DNA from: Candidatus Caldatribacterium sp.
GTDB taxonomy: Bacteria; Atribacterota; Atribacteria; Atribacterales; Caldatribacteriaceae
NCBI GenBank assembly: GCA_025060675.1
Contig: JANXBI010000037.1
Span: 6,800-70,799 of the forward strand
Reading direction: 5' to 3'
DNA: 64,000 bases
Shown here piece after piece: positions 51,395 to 60,435 of this stretch. Position 1 is the first letter of the stretch; each line of letters starts with the position of its first letter. Under the pieces are notes generated by a model, which saw nothing but the letters and a program-made list of their open reading frames with translations, had not been told where the DNA came from and did not search any database. The position numbers were made by a program, and so were the translations under genes.

Positions 51395-52549
51395 ATGAAG
51401 CGAGATTACTACGAGATTCTAGGGGTCGATCGCAACGCTACACAAGAAGAAATCAAAAAAGCGTACCGCCGCCTTGCCCGCCAGTACCATCCCGACGTAA
51501 ACCCAGGTAACAAGGAGGCTGCCGAACGCTTCAAGGAAATCAACGAAGCCTATCAGGTTCTTTCCGATCCTGAAAAACGGGCTATGTACGATCGATTCGG
51601 ACATGCAGCATTTGGAGGGGAAGCTCAAACAGGATACGGTGGTTTTGGGCCAGATTTTGATATTTTCCGAGAGTTCACAGGTTTTGGAGATATTTTTGAC
51701 TTTTTCTTCGGATCTGGTACACAAACACGCCGACGGGAGAAAGCAACCCGCCCAGTGCGGGGCGAGGATATCACTACAGAGGTAACACTTGAATTCGAAG
51801 AGGCCGCGTTCGGAACGGAAAAGGAAATCATGTTCCGGCGCTCTGAAGAATGCCCAGATTGTCGAGGACTCGGGGGGAAAAAGAGAGTCAGTTGCGGCAA
51901 TTGCTATGGTACCGGAGAGATACGTCATACACAGACGTCGTTCTTTGGCTCCATTATCACCTCTCGCCCGTGTCCGTACTGCCAGGGTCGAGGATGGGTG
52001 ATTGAGGAAGCATGCTCTACATGCCGGGGTCGGGGGAAAATCCAGAGGGAGCGAAAAATGAAAGTCAAAATTCCTCCTGGGGTGGATACGGGGTATCGCC
52101 TCCGGATTGCTGGAGAGGGAGGTGTGGGCGAAAACGGCGGACCCTCAGGAGACCTTTATGTTCTCGTAAAGGTTAAACCACACCGTTTTCTTGAGCGCAA
52201 AGGTCAGGACCTGTACTACGATCTTGTCCTGACTTACACACAACTTGTCCTCGGTGACGAGGTAGAAGTTCCGACTCTTCAAGGAAATGAAAGAGTTCGT
52301 ATTCCACCCGGCACAGAAAGCGGGACTCTATTACGTCTCCGCGGACGAGGTCTTCCTGACCCTCGTACTGGAACGCGTGGAGACCAAATTTTGCGAGTAC
52401 GGCTCTATGTTCCGAAAATCGTAAGCGGAGAGCACCGAAAACTCCTTGAGCGACTTCTTGAAATCGAGCGAGGCGAAGCAACTGGTGAAACACGAAAGGG
52501 GAGCTTTTTCGATCGGCTGCGCGAAGCTTTTATTCACCCTGAAGAATGA
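51395..52549 (+). CDS. dnaJ: Chaperone DnaJ (Hsp40)
   Basis: 384 residues. J domain DYYEILGVDRNATQEEIKKAYRRLARQYHPDVNP (in parts) with HPD; Gly/Phe-rich region around residues 78-125; four zinc repeats CPDCRGLG, CGNCYGTG, CPYCQGRG and CSTCRGRG; C-terminal substrate domains with IPPGVDTGYRLRIAGEG. A type I DnaJ stimulating DnaK ATPase. ATG 51395 follows GGGTGAAGGG. ATGA overlap with rsmE. Confidence 0.96.
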   Translation: MKRDYYEILGVDRNATQEEIKKAYRRLARQYHPDVNPGNKEAAERFKEINEAYQVLSDPEKRAMYDRFGHAAFGGEAQTGYGGFGPDFDIFREFTGFGDIFDFFFGSGTQTRRREKATRPVRGEDITTEVTLEFEEAAFGTEKEIMFRRSEECPDCRGLGGKKRVSCGNCYGTGEIRHTQTSFFGSIITSRPCPYCQGRGWVIEEACSTCRGRGKIQRERKMKVKIPPGVDTGYRLRIAGEGGVGENGGPSGDLYVLVKVKPHRFLERKGQDLYYDLVLTYTQLVLGDEVEVPTLQGNERVRIPPGTESGTLLRLRGRGLPDPRTGTRGDQILRVRLYVPKIVSGEHRKLLERLLEIERGEATGETRKGSFFDRLREAFIHPEE

Positions 52550-53331
52550 AATTTCCGATGAGTCGATTCTTCTTTCATCCTGAACCACAGTTAGGAAAAA
52601 TCGTTTCCCTTCCTCAGGAAGAGACACACCATCTTTTAGTGCAACGAGTCTCTCCACGCGAGGGCATCCTTATAAGCAACGGTCGGGGAAAGCTGTACCG
52701 GGGAATTTTTCAAGGAAAGAACGAGAAGTATGCTTCTGTGCTTGTCGTAGAAAAGGTGAAAGAAGAGGCACCACCACCTTCATTCTGTGTATGGCAAAGC
52801 TTTCTCAGAAGTCCTGTCCGCATGGAGTGGCTCGTGGAGAAACTTACGGAAATAGGAGTAACAGAAATCGGATTCTTCCCTGCGGAACGATCGGTAAAGG
52901 AAAAAATATCCCAGGAAAAAGCGAAACGTTTTGAACGCATCGCTATTAACGCCTGTAAGCAGTCGGGGAGGATTTGGTTCCCAGCTATACGAGTGTGTGG
53001 CTCGTGGGAAGAGTTTTTGTCCCTGCTCAAAGCTTCAGCCAGGGGAACAATACTTCTTGCTGATCCTTCAGGGAATATAAACCTTTTTGGGCTCCTTCAG
53101 AAAGAGAGCATTCGATGCCCTGCTAACCTTATAGTAGGTCCCGAAGGAGATTTGACGGAAAGGGAGAAACAAGAACTCTGCGATCAAGGAGCGCGTCCCG
53201 TCGCTCTGGCAGAGAAAATCCTCCGAAGTGAGACAGCGGCCATCTTCGGAGCTGCAATTCTTTCTGCTTTTCTGGAGGCGAGTCGTGCGGATCGGCATCA
53301 AGACGCTGGGATGCAAAGTGAATCAGGCTGA
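52546..53331 (+). CDS. rsmE: 16S rRNA (uracil-1498-N3)-methyltransferase RsmE
   Basis: 261 residues. Typical N-terminal PUA-like domain (MSRFFFHPEPQ, HHLLVQRVSPREG) and SPOUT knot: VEKLTEIGVTEIGFFPAERSV, FERIAINACKQSGR, LIVGPEGDLTEREKQEL and LAEKILRSETAAIFGAAIL. It commonly follows dnaJ, as here. ATG 52558 would give the most common N-terminus; neither start has a strong ribosome site. Confidence 0.93.
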   Translation: MKFPMSRFFFHPEPQLGKIVSLPQEETHHLLVQRVSPREGILISNGRGKLYRGIFQGKNEKYASVLVVEKVKEEAPPPSFCVWQSFLRSPVRMEWLVEKLTEIGVTEIGFFPAERSVKEKISQEKAKRFERIAINACKQSGRIWFPAIRVCGSWEEFLSLLKASARGTILLADPSGNINLFGLLQKESIRCPANLIVGPEGDLTEREKQELCDQGARPVALAEKILRSETAAIFGAAILSAFLEASRADRHQDAGMQSESG

Positions 53332-54553
53332 AAGCGACCTTCTCCTCACTGCCTTTGTAAACGCAGGGTTTACGGTCGTCGATTTCGACGAGGTCGCTGA
53401 TTGCTATATCGTGAACAGTTGCGCAGTGACCGAGGAAGCTGAACGAAAGACCCGCCAATACATTCGCCGCGCCATACGTAAAAACCCCCGCGGTCTTGTG
53501 ATTCTTACGGGGTGTTGCGCAAAGTTTTGGACAACCTTGGCACACACCTTCTTAGGAGAGCAGGTTGTGGTTCTTTCGGAAGAAGACAAGGAAAGAGCAA
53601 TTTGCCAGCTTTTTGAAGAAAGATTCGGAATATCTCTCCCTTTGCCACTCTTTCCCAATCCTCCTCGAGCTCGAGCCTGGGTCAAGGTTCAAGAAGGATG
53701 CAACCACTTTTGCAGCTTTTGCCTTGTCCCGCGCCTCCGAGGAGGGATACGAAGCCGGAAACTTGCAGACATTCTCCGAGAAGTTAACCATCTTGTGGAG
53801 CAGGGGATCTGGGAGGTTGTCCTTTGCGGAACAAACCTCGGGTACTTCGGAAGGGATACAAAAGAAGGAAGTTTGATTGACCTTGTAGAATTCCTTGTTG
53901 CCCACACAAGAGATGTTCGTTTTCGTTTGAGCTCTCTTGAACCCTACCTTCTCTCCGAGGAGTTCATTACCCGATATTTTGCTCTTGGCAACAGAGTTTG
54001 CCCACACTTTCATCTACCACTGCAAAGTGCGAGCGAGAGAATCCTCGAGAGGATGCAAAGGGGGTATTCCCCGAAGAGATACGCAGACATTGTAGCCATG
54101 ATACGTTCCCTCTGTCCTCGCGCAGCCGTCACAACGGACATCATTGTAGGATTTCCAGGCGAAACACCAGAGGACTTTGAAACGACCGTCCGGTTTTGTG
54201 AAGACATGGGCTTTTCGAGGATGCATGTTTTTGCCTTTTCTCCACGGCCGGGAACGGCGGCTTTCGACTGGGAGAAGAAGGAAGGCATCCCAAAGCTGGA
54301 AAAGCAACGGAGAGTTCAACGTCTCCTTGCCCTTGGGAAGATACTTTCAGAGCGATACCATAGATCCTTTGTGGGAGAGCAACTCCACGTCCTTGTTGAA
54401 TCTGTCGAAGAAGGCATTGGTTTTGGATATTCGGAGAACTACATACCTGTCCAAATAAAGGATGTTCAGAGAAGATGGGTGCGTACGATCATTCCGGTTT
54501 TGGTTGAGAAAGCCTGTTCCACGCATGCTGAAGGGAGGCCATTGCGGGAATGA
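53285..54553 (+). CDS. mtaB: tRNA t6A37 methylthiotransferase MtaB
   Basis: 422 residues. UPF0004 domain IGIKTLGCKVNQAESD with cysteines in NSCAVTEEA and LTGCCAKF; radical SAM motif EGCNHFCSFCLVPRLRGG; HLPLQSASERILERMQRGY; VGFPGETPEDFETT; C-terminal TRAM-like domain. Adds a methylthio group to t6A37 of tRNAs reading ANN codons. GTG 53285 follows GGAGGCGAG and overlaps rsmE by 47 bp. Confidence 0.93.
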   Translation: MRIGIKTLGCKVNQAESDLLLTAFVNAGFTVVDFDEVADCYIVNSCAVTEEAERKTRQYIRRAIRKNPRGLVILTGCCAKFWTTLAHTFLGEQVVVLSEEDKERAICQLFEERFGISLPLPLFPNPPRARAWVKVQEGCNHFCSFCLVPRLRGGIRSRKLADILREVNHLVEQGIWEVVLCGTNLGYFGRDTKEGSLIDLVEFLVAHTRDVRFRLSSLEPYLLSEEFITRYFALGNRVCPHFHLPLQSASERILERMQRGYSPKRYADIVAMIRSLCPRAAVTTDIIVGFPGETPEDFETTVRFCEDMGFSRMHVFAFSPRPGTAAFDWEKKEGIPKLEKQRRVQRLLALGKILSERYHRSFVGEQLHVLVESVEEGIGFGYSENYIPVQIKDVQRRWVRTIIPVLVEKACSTHAEGRPLRE

Positions 54554-55278
54554 AACAAGGGAAAGGTCTTCTTCTTTGGATGAGTTTCTGCATCCTTTTC
54601 GGAGTCCTCCATCCCTTTGCCTTAGGACAAGAAGAGCTTCTCAGGATTCACATAACTCGGTGTGTACGGCCAAACATTGTCGTTGCCAACGTAGAAAGAG
54701 AAGGGAGAGTGGAAAGGGTACGAGTGAAGCTTGCTGGTATTCGCGTTCCCTTTGAAAATCCTGAGATTTACCAACAAGCCCTCTCCCGCCTACGAACACT
54801 TGTAGAAGGAAAGGATGTAGATTTCGACTTTGCTTTAGGATTTTCTCCCGAGGAACATCCCTGGGTAGGTTACCTGTATGTGAAGAAAAATCTTGAGGAG
54901 CCCTTCATTGTGAATGCTGTGCTCATCCGCGAGGGACTTGCAACTCTCGACGAAAAAACAGCAGGACGTAACCTCCTCGGATACCTCTTGAGCATGCAAG
55001 AAAAAGCACAGCAGGACAATCTTGGGGTGTGGAAGAAAACTCAAGAGAAAACAAGAACAAGAGAAGAAGAATGCCCATCTTGCGTCATTCGAGCTCTCGC
55101 AAGCTCTGATCAAGAAGTGCCTCGAGAATCCCATAATACGCCAGAAGGTCAAGAAGAGTCACTCGCTTCCTTAAGAAACGAGCCCAAAGAAAAGCATCCC
55201 AGACCATTTTCTCCGGGAACCCAAGGTCCTGAAAGCGCACGGGAATTCCAGCACGAGCGAGGAGTTCCAAAGGATTAA
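54550..55278 (+). CDS. Secreted staphylococcal-nuclease-fold protein, probably inactive
   Basis: 242 residues. A signal peptide (LLLWMSFCILFGVLHPFALGQ) precedes an SNase-like domain to about residue 165: VRVKLAGIRVPFENPE, ALSRLRTLVEGKDVDFDFAL, WVGYLYV, VNAVLIREGLATL, MQEKAQQDNLGVWK. Against staphylococcal nuclease the catalytic Arg35, Asp40, Glu43 and Arg87 appear as Lys, Arg, Phe and a non-Arg residue, so nuclease activity is unlikely. The tail from about 170 is charged and proline-rich, probably disordered, with a CPSC motif. The last 194 bp are antisense to the G1P dehydrogenase gene. ATGA overlap with mtaB. Confidence 0.72.
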   Translation: MKQGKGLLLWMSFCILFGVLHPFALGQEELLRIHITRCVRPNIVVANVEREGRVERVRVKLAGIRVPFENPEIYQQALSRLRTLVEGKDVDFDFALGFSPEEHPWVGYLYVKKNLEEPFIVNAVLIREGLATLDEKTAGRNLLGYLLSMQEKAQQDNLGVWKKTQEKTRTREEECPSCVIRALASSDQEVPRESHNTPEGQEESLASLRNEPKEKHPRPFSPGTQGPESAREFQHERGVPKD

Positions 55279-56392
55279 AAAGGGAGAGTTTTTTCTCTAT
55301 CGCTTCCTGGAAAAGGCCAGGATGGACTTCGGGCCAGCGGAGATTATACTTCTCTTGAATTTCTTCCCTCACATAAGGAAAGAGCGGACCAAAATGAGCC
55401 CTAAGGTCATCCCAGCTTAGGTAGCTTGAGGAGGTACGTCGCCACCTTGCCATATCCCCATGGAGGAAAAGCTGAAACAATTTCCAAACAATGCAACTTG
55501 CTGCACCTACCCGAAGACCATGTAATGATGGATGCAACCCCTTATGTAACGCCATCATCTCAAGATAATGAGCAACAAGATGCTCACTCCCTGAGGCAGG
55601 ACGAGAATCTCCAATTACCTCCATTCCAAGTCCCGATTGTATGAGGGCACGCGTGAGAACAATTATTGCTTCTTTCTCCCGCCTTGCTATACCCTCCGCA
55701 CAAGACGCAAGGTCCTTGAGAAACGAAGCTGTGCTCTCCCAGAGGGGATCACAAAAGTCTTCCCCAAAGAGGATGCGACGAAGTTCCCAGTCAGCATTAG
55801 CGGTTACTTTCCCCACAAGATCCGCAAAACCAGCCTGAATAAGGGGAAGAGGGGCAGAAGCGAGTATTTCCGTATCGGCGAAGAGAACAAGAGGCGGTGT
55901 CGCATCATACGTTACCTTATATCCCCCAACAAGCATTGGTGCACCTGGGGAGACATACCCATCCATAGACGGAGCAGTAGCAACCGCAACGTAAGGAAGC
56001 TGAACCCGATGTGCGACAAACTTCGCAAGATCGTTGATAACACCTGATCCTACGGCAACGAGGAAATCCGGCTGTTCAAAGAGGTGCATCCCCACTTGGC
56101 TCCTTGCTTGCTCATCAGGCTCAAGGAACGGAAGGCGTTCATCCCTTTTTAGGACACAAAGGATAGGAGAAAAGGAAGCACGAAGAATGCGTACAATTTC
56201 CTTGCCTGCAACTTCGTATGTCGTCTCATCACAGAGGATAAGGGCTTTTCCCCGAAGATTGAGCTCTTGAAGGATATAGGGTATCCTCGGAAGGATATCC
56301 TCACCCAGAAGAATCCTTTTCGTCCGAATTCGGTGTGTTCTGCCACAGGAACATCGAAACGCCGTTCCCAAGAAATTCCAGAGATCTTCCAC
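55085..56392 (-). CDS. sn-Glycerol-1-phosphate dehydrogenase (EgsA/AraM)
   Basis: 435 residues. VAVGSGVINDLAKFVAHRVQLPYVAVATAPSMDGYVSPGAPM (read in parts) is the NAD-binding and Asp-metal region; SEHLVAHYLEM and HGLRVGAASCI give the two metal His. Reduces dihydroxyacetone phosphate to G1P, the archaeal-type glycerol backbone; bacterial AraM proteins also occur. The C-terminal extension with LARAGIPVRF to LLDLLAYYGILE is family-typical. GTG 56392 follows GAGAGGTGA. It is the last gene of the seven-gene minus-strand operon and follows a HAD phosphatase by 9 bp. Confidence 0.92.
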   Translation of the reverse strand: MEDLWNFLGTAFRCSCGRTHRIRTKRILLGEDILPRIPYILQELNLRGKALILCDETTYEVAGKEIVRILRASFSPILCVLKRDERLPFLEPDEQARSQVGMHLFEQPDFLVAVGSGVINDLAKFVAHRVQLPYVAVATAPSMDGYVSPGAPMLVGGYKVTYDATPPLVLFADTEILASAPLPLIQAGFADLVGKVTANADWELRRILFGEDFCDPLWESTASFLKDLASCAEGIARREKEAIIVLTRALIQSGLGMEVIGDSRPASGSEHLVAHYLEMMALHKGLHPSLHGLRVGAASCIVWKLFQLFLHGDMARWRRTSSSYLSWDDLRAHFGPLFPYVREEIQEKYNLRWPEVHPGLFQEAIEKKLSLFNPLELLARAGIPVRFQDLGFPEKMVWDAFLWARFLRKRVTLLDLLAYYGILEALLDQSLRELE

Positions 56393-56401
56393 CGAGTTGC
56401 T

Positions 56402-57184
56402 TCACCTCTCAAGATTCTGAGCAAGCTCTTCAAGGGAAGAGAAGACAAAATCCGGCTTCCAAAGGGAATCTCTCAGATTCTCCCGTTTTGTCTCTCCTGT
56501 GAGGAGAAGAATAGTCGTGATGCCCGCCTGTCGCCCCATAGCAATATCTGTGTAAAGCCGATCCCCCAAAACAGCAAGTTCTTCTTTCCGCGCACCCGTG
56601 CGCCAGAGCACATACTCAATCATCTCAGGATACGGTTTTCCAAAGTAACGGGGAACTCGCCCTGTCGAAGCCTTTATAGCCTCGACAAGAGATCCTGCGT
56701 CGATAAGTTCGTCGCCCTCCGTAGGGCAATTGAGGTCAGGATGTGTAGCGAAAAAGGGAATACCTTTTCGCAGAAACGCACAGGCTTTTGCCAGCTTCTG
56801 ATACGTGAGGGTTGTGTCAAAGCAAAGAACAACAACATCAGGGTTTTCGGCAACCAACGTAAATCCCCCTCGCAAAAAGTCTATAGCCACCTCCCTACTA
56901 GCAAGAAGGAAAACCCGAGCCTTTGGGTACATCCTCTGGAGGTGGAAAATGCAAGCATCCGTGGAAGTAATAATACGATCCGGAGTACAGTCAGCAAGAC
57001 CAAGGAGACGAAGCTTCTCGGCATAGAAAGTAGCTCGGTGAGAAGAGTTATTCGTAAGAAAGTACAAGTGTTTTCCCTGCTGCTTCAAAACCTTTGCAAA
57101 TCGCAGAGCACCTGGGAGAAGCCGGTTTCCAAGGCAAAATGTGCCATCCATATCAGAAAGGAACACCTTAATATGCTGTAACAC
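56402..57184 (-). CDS. HAD-IIA (NagD/PNPase-like) phosphatase
   Basis: 260 residues. Motif I FLSDMDGTFCLG, motif II FLTNNSS, a C2 cap in the middle (LCFDTTLTYQKLAKACAFL), the Lys in RYFGKPYPEMIEYV and motif IV VLGDRLYTDIAMGRQAG. Members include glycerol-1-phosphate, phosphoglycolate and pyridoxal-phosphate phosphatases. Directly before the G1P dehydrogenase, so G1P to glycerol is a reasonable guess. GTG 57184 with an AGGAGGATGAG site; the start is moderately sure. Confidence 0.85.
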   Translation of the reverse strand: MLQHIKVFLSDMDGTFCLGNRLLPGALRFAKVLKQQGKHLYFLTNNSSHRATFYAEKLRLLGLADCTPDRIITSTDACIFHLQRMYPKARVFLLASREVAIDFLRGGFTLVAENPDVVVLCFDTTLTYQKLAKACAFLRKGIPFFATHPDLNCPTEGDELIDAGSLVEAIKASTGRVPRYFGKPYPEMIEYVLWRTGARKEELAVLGDRLYTDIAMGRQAGITTILLLTGETKRENLRDSLWKPDFVFSSLEELAQNLER

Positions 57185-57199
57185 TTCGTTCTCATCCTC

Positions 57200-58321
57200 C
57201 TACCGAAGGAGCTCTGGATATCGAGCAGTTAAATCCTCAAGGATTTGAACATCAAGAGCTTTCATAGTGACACCATACTGAACCGCAAGGTTCTTCGTAT
57301 ACTCTTCTCTCTGCAGCATGTCTTTAAGGAGAGTGGGGTACTTGTGAACATACTGGTACGTCAAAAAACGAAGCGTATCAGGCTTCAGTTCAAGGGGATG
57401 AGCTTCTGCGGCTTTTTCAATGGCAAAATTCCAAAGTTCCTGAGAGTAGCTTTGTGGATTGCGGGTAATGTAATTCGAAAAGTACTGCTTGATCTCTTCG
57501 TAAAGTTTCTCAGTTACGGCATCTTTTTGACCCTCACCACGAAGGTAAGCCATAATCTTTCCAAAAATTTGTGCATCCTCGGCAACAATCTTTCCCATCT
57601 CTTGCGGTTCAAGCTTGTACCATGGATATCGCTCAAGCTGTTTCCAAACCACAATCTTCCTCTCTGATGGAGAGGAAACAGAGGACTCTTTGAGAACCTC
57701 TCCGGCAAAATAAAGCTTAAAGTGAAGGCTCTGAGAAATCCTACCAAGCTCACCAACCATGCGTTGAGCAAAATCACGGCGAAGAATTTCCCGCAAAAGG
57801 TCTTCACGCCTTCTCAGAGGGAGGGATTCCCCTGGTGCGGGAGCAAAAAGCAGCGTGTCTTGATTCAAACCAGCATAGCGAGCAAGGAGAGGATCAAGTC
57901 CTCGAGCAAATCGTTCGTAATCCGTAACTGCAAATTGCGCTTGGATTTCGCCGACAAAGGCAACACTGCCATCGTAAGGATTCCCAGTTATCAAATCCTT
58001 CCGCCACAAAGGAATACGAAAGGTCAAGGATATTTCCCCATGGGAAGGCAGGACTTCCTCCACCACCCCAAAAGGAGGGGGTTGCACAAGAAAACGTTTC
58101 GGATAGCCCTCTGTATTCTCCACTACTCGCACCCGAAAAGGCAGAGCAGAGGGGCCAAAAAGTAACCCTTCTCGCACCCAAACCTCCCTCACAATGGCCA
58201 CACTTTTTGGGGGTAACGAATGCCAAGAAACCAAAAAGAGCAAGCCTCCCAGGCACACTGCAAAAAGAAGAAAACCGAGAGACCACATGCCGAGGACTTT
58301 TGCCAACATTTTCCCAGCCAT
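57200..58321 (-). CDS. Membrane-anchored protein of unknown function, possibly SPFH-like
   Basis: 373 residues. One N-terminal membrane span (residues ~8-34, LGFLLFAVCLGGLLFLVSW) and then a large, presumably extracytoplasmic, domain: SVAIVREVWVREGLLF, TFRIPLWRKDL, VAFVGEIQAQFAVTDYERFARGL and an alpha-helical C-terminal half. The pattern of a beta-rich segment followed by LLREILRRDFAQRMVGELGRI recalls band-7/SPFH proteins, but this is a faint resemblance. ATG 58321 follows GGGGAGAAAG. Lies 14 bp after the 699-residue membrane protein gene. Confidence 0.6.
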   Translation of the reverse strand: MAGKMLAKVLGMWSLGFLLFAVCLGGLLFLVSWHSLPPKSVAIVREVWVREGLLFGPSALPFRVRVVENTEGYPKRFLVQPPPFGVVEEVLPSHGEISLTFRIPLWRKDLITGNPYDGSVAFVGEIQAQFAVTDYERFARGLDPLLARYAGLNQDTLLFAPAPGESLPLRRREDLLREILRRDFAQRMVGELGRISQSLHFKLYFAGEVLKESSVSSPSERKIVVWKQLERYPWYKLEPQEMGKIVAEDAQIFGKIMAYLRGEGQKDAVTEKLYEEIKQYFSNYITRNPQSYSQELWNFAIEKAAEAHPLELKPDTLRFLTYQYVHKYPTLLKDMLQREEYTKNLAVQYGVTMKALDVQILEDLTARYPELLR

Positions 58322-58335
58322 TGTTCTTTCTCCCC

Positions 58336-60435
58336 TCACAAGAGATTCTGTCGTTTTTGAAGATACCGCAGGTAGTACAGGTATGAGACCTTTTCAAGCG
58401 AGACCCAGGCTCCGCGAAGCGCAATACCAATGTTTGAAAAGAGATCGCTGTGTTCCGTAAGGTATTGGAGAGTCTCTTCGCCGAAGGCTTTCCGAGATTC
58501 CTCCCTCCCCAAATCCTCGATAAGCATGCCCATCACAACCTCGTTCAAAGCCATAAGGAGCAACGTTTGGTAAAGACCTGGATACTCGGAGAGTACCAGC
58601 ACATTTGGGTTTCGGACAATGTCCCGAACACGAAAAGGATCAGCAATAAGCTCGTCGTGCTCTTTCTGCATTTTTTCTCGGATAAGGGCGATCTCATGAT
58701 CCACGAATTTCTGCCATTCAGGATTCTCTTCCATATACGGATGGCGCCTCAGCCATTCAAGCCCCACGAGGTACATATCATATACCGATCCTACACGGTA
58801 CATATCAAGGGGTGAAGGATACAAGAAGCGGCGAATCCACTCCCTAAACGCTCGACTTCTTGAAATTTCTTCAAGTTTCGCCCTGGCTCCTTCATACTCA
58901 TCCTCAAAAAGGGCTTGACGATACTTTTCTCGAACCCTGTCGAGATATCCCAGAAGGTAGGTTTCAAGGTCACGAGACAAGCGTTCTTTACCCCTCCCAT
59001 CAAAGTCATAGTGCTTCCACCGCTCCGGATCTATAATTTCGAAAGTGAAGGAAAAGCGAAGCACAATGAAGTCATCCCCATATCCTTCTTTAAAAAAAGC
59101 CATTCCTTTTTCCCACAAGTACCGAAGCGTTCCTAAAATACCTCCTGAAGGGGTCGGAGCAACCTCCCGGAGCAACAGGAACGCATTCACAGACTGTGGA
59201 CTTCGGGTTGCTCGATGTGCAAAAGAAAAGGGTTTCGGAGTAACAAAGAGCAATTTTTTGGAACCTATGCGAACCCCACGGTCCACAACCTCAAGTCGTT
59301 CCCCAAAAAGTCCCTGCCAACCCAACCGTAAACTCCGAACAATAAGGAAATCGTCAAGGTCCACAAGATGTAAGCTAAAAAGGAAAAAACTTAGAGCTAC
59401 CAACACAAAACCCCAAAAGACCGCCTTAGGAAACGAAAGAGTTTCCCACGCTTTTCTCTGTGGAGAAAAGGTGGCTTTCATATCCTGATAGTACTCAAGA
59501 ATGGCTTCAAGAACACTATCAGCGATTTTCCCTCGCACTGTTTGACACAAAACCTGCTCAAGAAGAGCAACCGCTGTATCAAGGGACGACAGAGACTGAG
59601 GCAGGTTTTGAACAAGATGTCGTATCCTAGCAGAAAGATCCTTATACGTGGAAGAAGAGAAAAAGGAAGCCAAGGCTTCGCTTAACTCCACCTGATAGAT
59701 CTGGGGCGAGAAATCCCCCGCAAGGAAGAGTTCAAGTTCGCTGCATAAGGATGCAATCCGCTTTCGCTCTCCCAAGGGGCAAGGTTGCCTTCGCAATTCA
59801 TCTACAAGGTGGAAAACCTTCTCTTTATCTCCCTGATCGATAGCTTCAACAAGGGCTCTCAAAACATCCCTTACCGGTCTTGTAAAAGTACGAGCGAACT
59901 TCCGCAAATCCCGGATGAAGTCCACTTTTGCAGACCTCTCAAGGTATGGTTGGAGTTTGAGAAAAGCAAAGGCTCTTTGTTTCGCAAAGATTGTGTCTCC
60001 TACAAGGAACTTGTGATACACCCCATAAACCAGCGGTGCAAGGATAAGAACCACCCGAGCATAGGGATTGAGGTAATCTCCAGCAAGCATGAAGAGGGCA
60101 TCTACGGCCTCGAAGATAACACCTATGTTCCAAATAGCATACGAGAGGAGGACATAGAGAAAGAGCGCAAGAATATCTCGACCTAGAGCACTCGCATACT
60201 CCTTTCGCCAGTAAGCCATGAGTTCCTTTTCACTTTGCTTTGTCCTGTGCAGGGTTTTCTCATCAGGTTCACAACTCGTGATGTGGTACAAGAAGAAAGG
60301 AAACCCCTGGGACTCACGGAGAAGAAAGGCTTTCTGGTACGCTCTTCGCAAAGAGCTTTTTGAAGCGACAACAACCTTCTCGCCTTCTTCAAGGAGCGAG
60401 GGAACCTCTACGAAAGGCACTATTTGGGGCTTCAT
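58336..60435 (-). CDS. Large multi-domain membrane protein of unknown function
   Basis: 699 residues, not recognised. Membrane spans near residues 85-110, 120-140 (DILALFLYVLLSYAIWNIGV, ARVVLILAPLVYGVYHKFLV) and 330-352 (AVFWGFVLVALSFFLFSL). Between them lies a ~180-residue helical region (RKFARTFTRPVRDVLRAL to VLEAILEYYQD). After the last span a region LRLGWQGLFGERLEVVDRGVRI-like resembles the membrane-proximal start of HflK-type proteins, followed by a long helical C-terminus rich in Arg/Glu. ATG 60435 directly abuts the preceding stop, so the two are translationally coupled. Confidence 0.6.
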   Translation of the reverse strand: MKPQIVPFVEVPSLLEEGEKVVVASKSSLRRAYQKAFLLRESQGFPFFLYHITSCEPDEKTLHRTKQSEKELMAYWRKEYASALGRDILALFLYVLLSYAIWNIGVIFEAVDALFMLAGDYLNPYARVVLILAPLVYGVYHKFLVGDTIFAKQRAFAFLKLQPYLERSAKVDFIRDLRKFARTFTRPVRDVLRALVEAIDQGDKEKVFHLVDELRRQPCPLGERKRIASLCSELELFLAGDFSPQIYQVELSEALASFFSSSTYKDLSARIRHLVQNLPQSLSSLDTAVALLEQVLCQTVRGKIADSVLEAILEYYQDMKATFSPQRKAWETLSFPKAVFWGFVLVALSFFLFSLHLVDLDDFLIVRSLRLGWQGLFGERLEVVDRGVRIGSKKLLFVTPKPFSFAHRATRSPQSVNAFLLLREVAPTPSGGILGTLRYLWEKGMAFFKEGYGDDFIVLRFSFTFEIIDPERWKHYDFDGRGKERLSRDLETYLLGYLDRVREKYRQALFEDEYEGARAKLEEISRSRAFREWIRRFLYPSPLDMYRVGSVYDMYLVGLEWLRRHPYMEENPEWQKFVDHEIALIREKMQKEHDELIADPFRVRDIVRNPNVLVLSEYPGLYQTLLLMALNEVVMGMLIEDLGREESRKAFGEETLQYLTEHSDLFSNIGIALRGAWVSLEKVSYLYYLRYLQKRQNLL

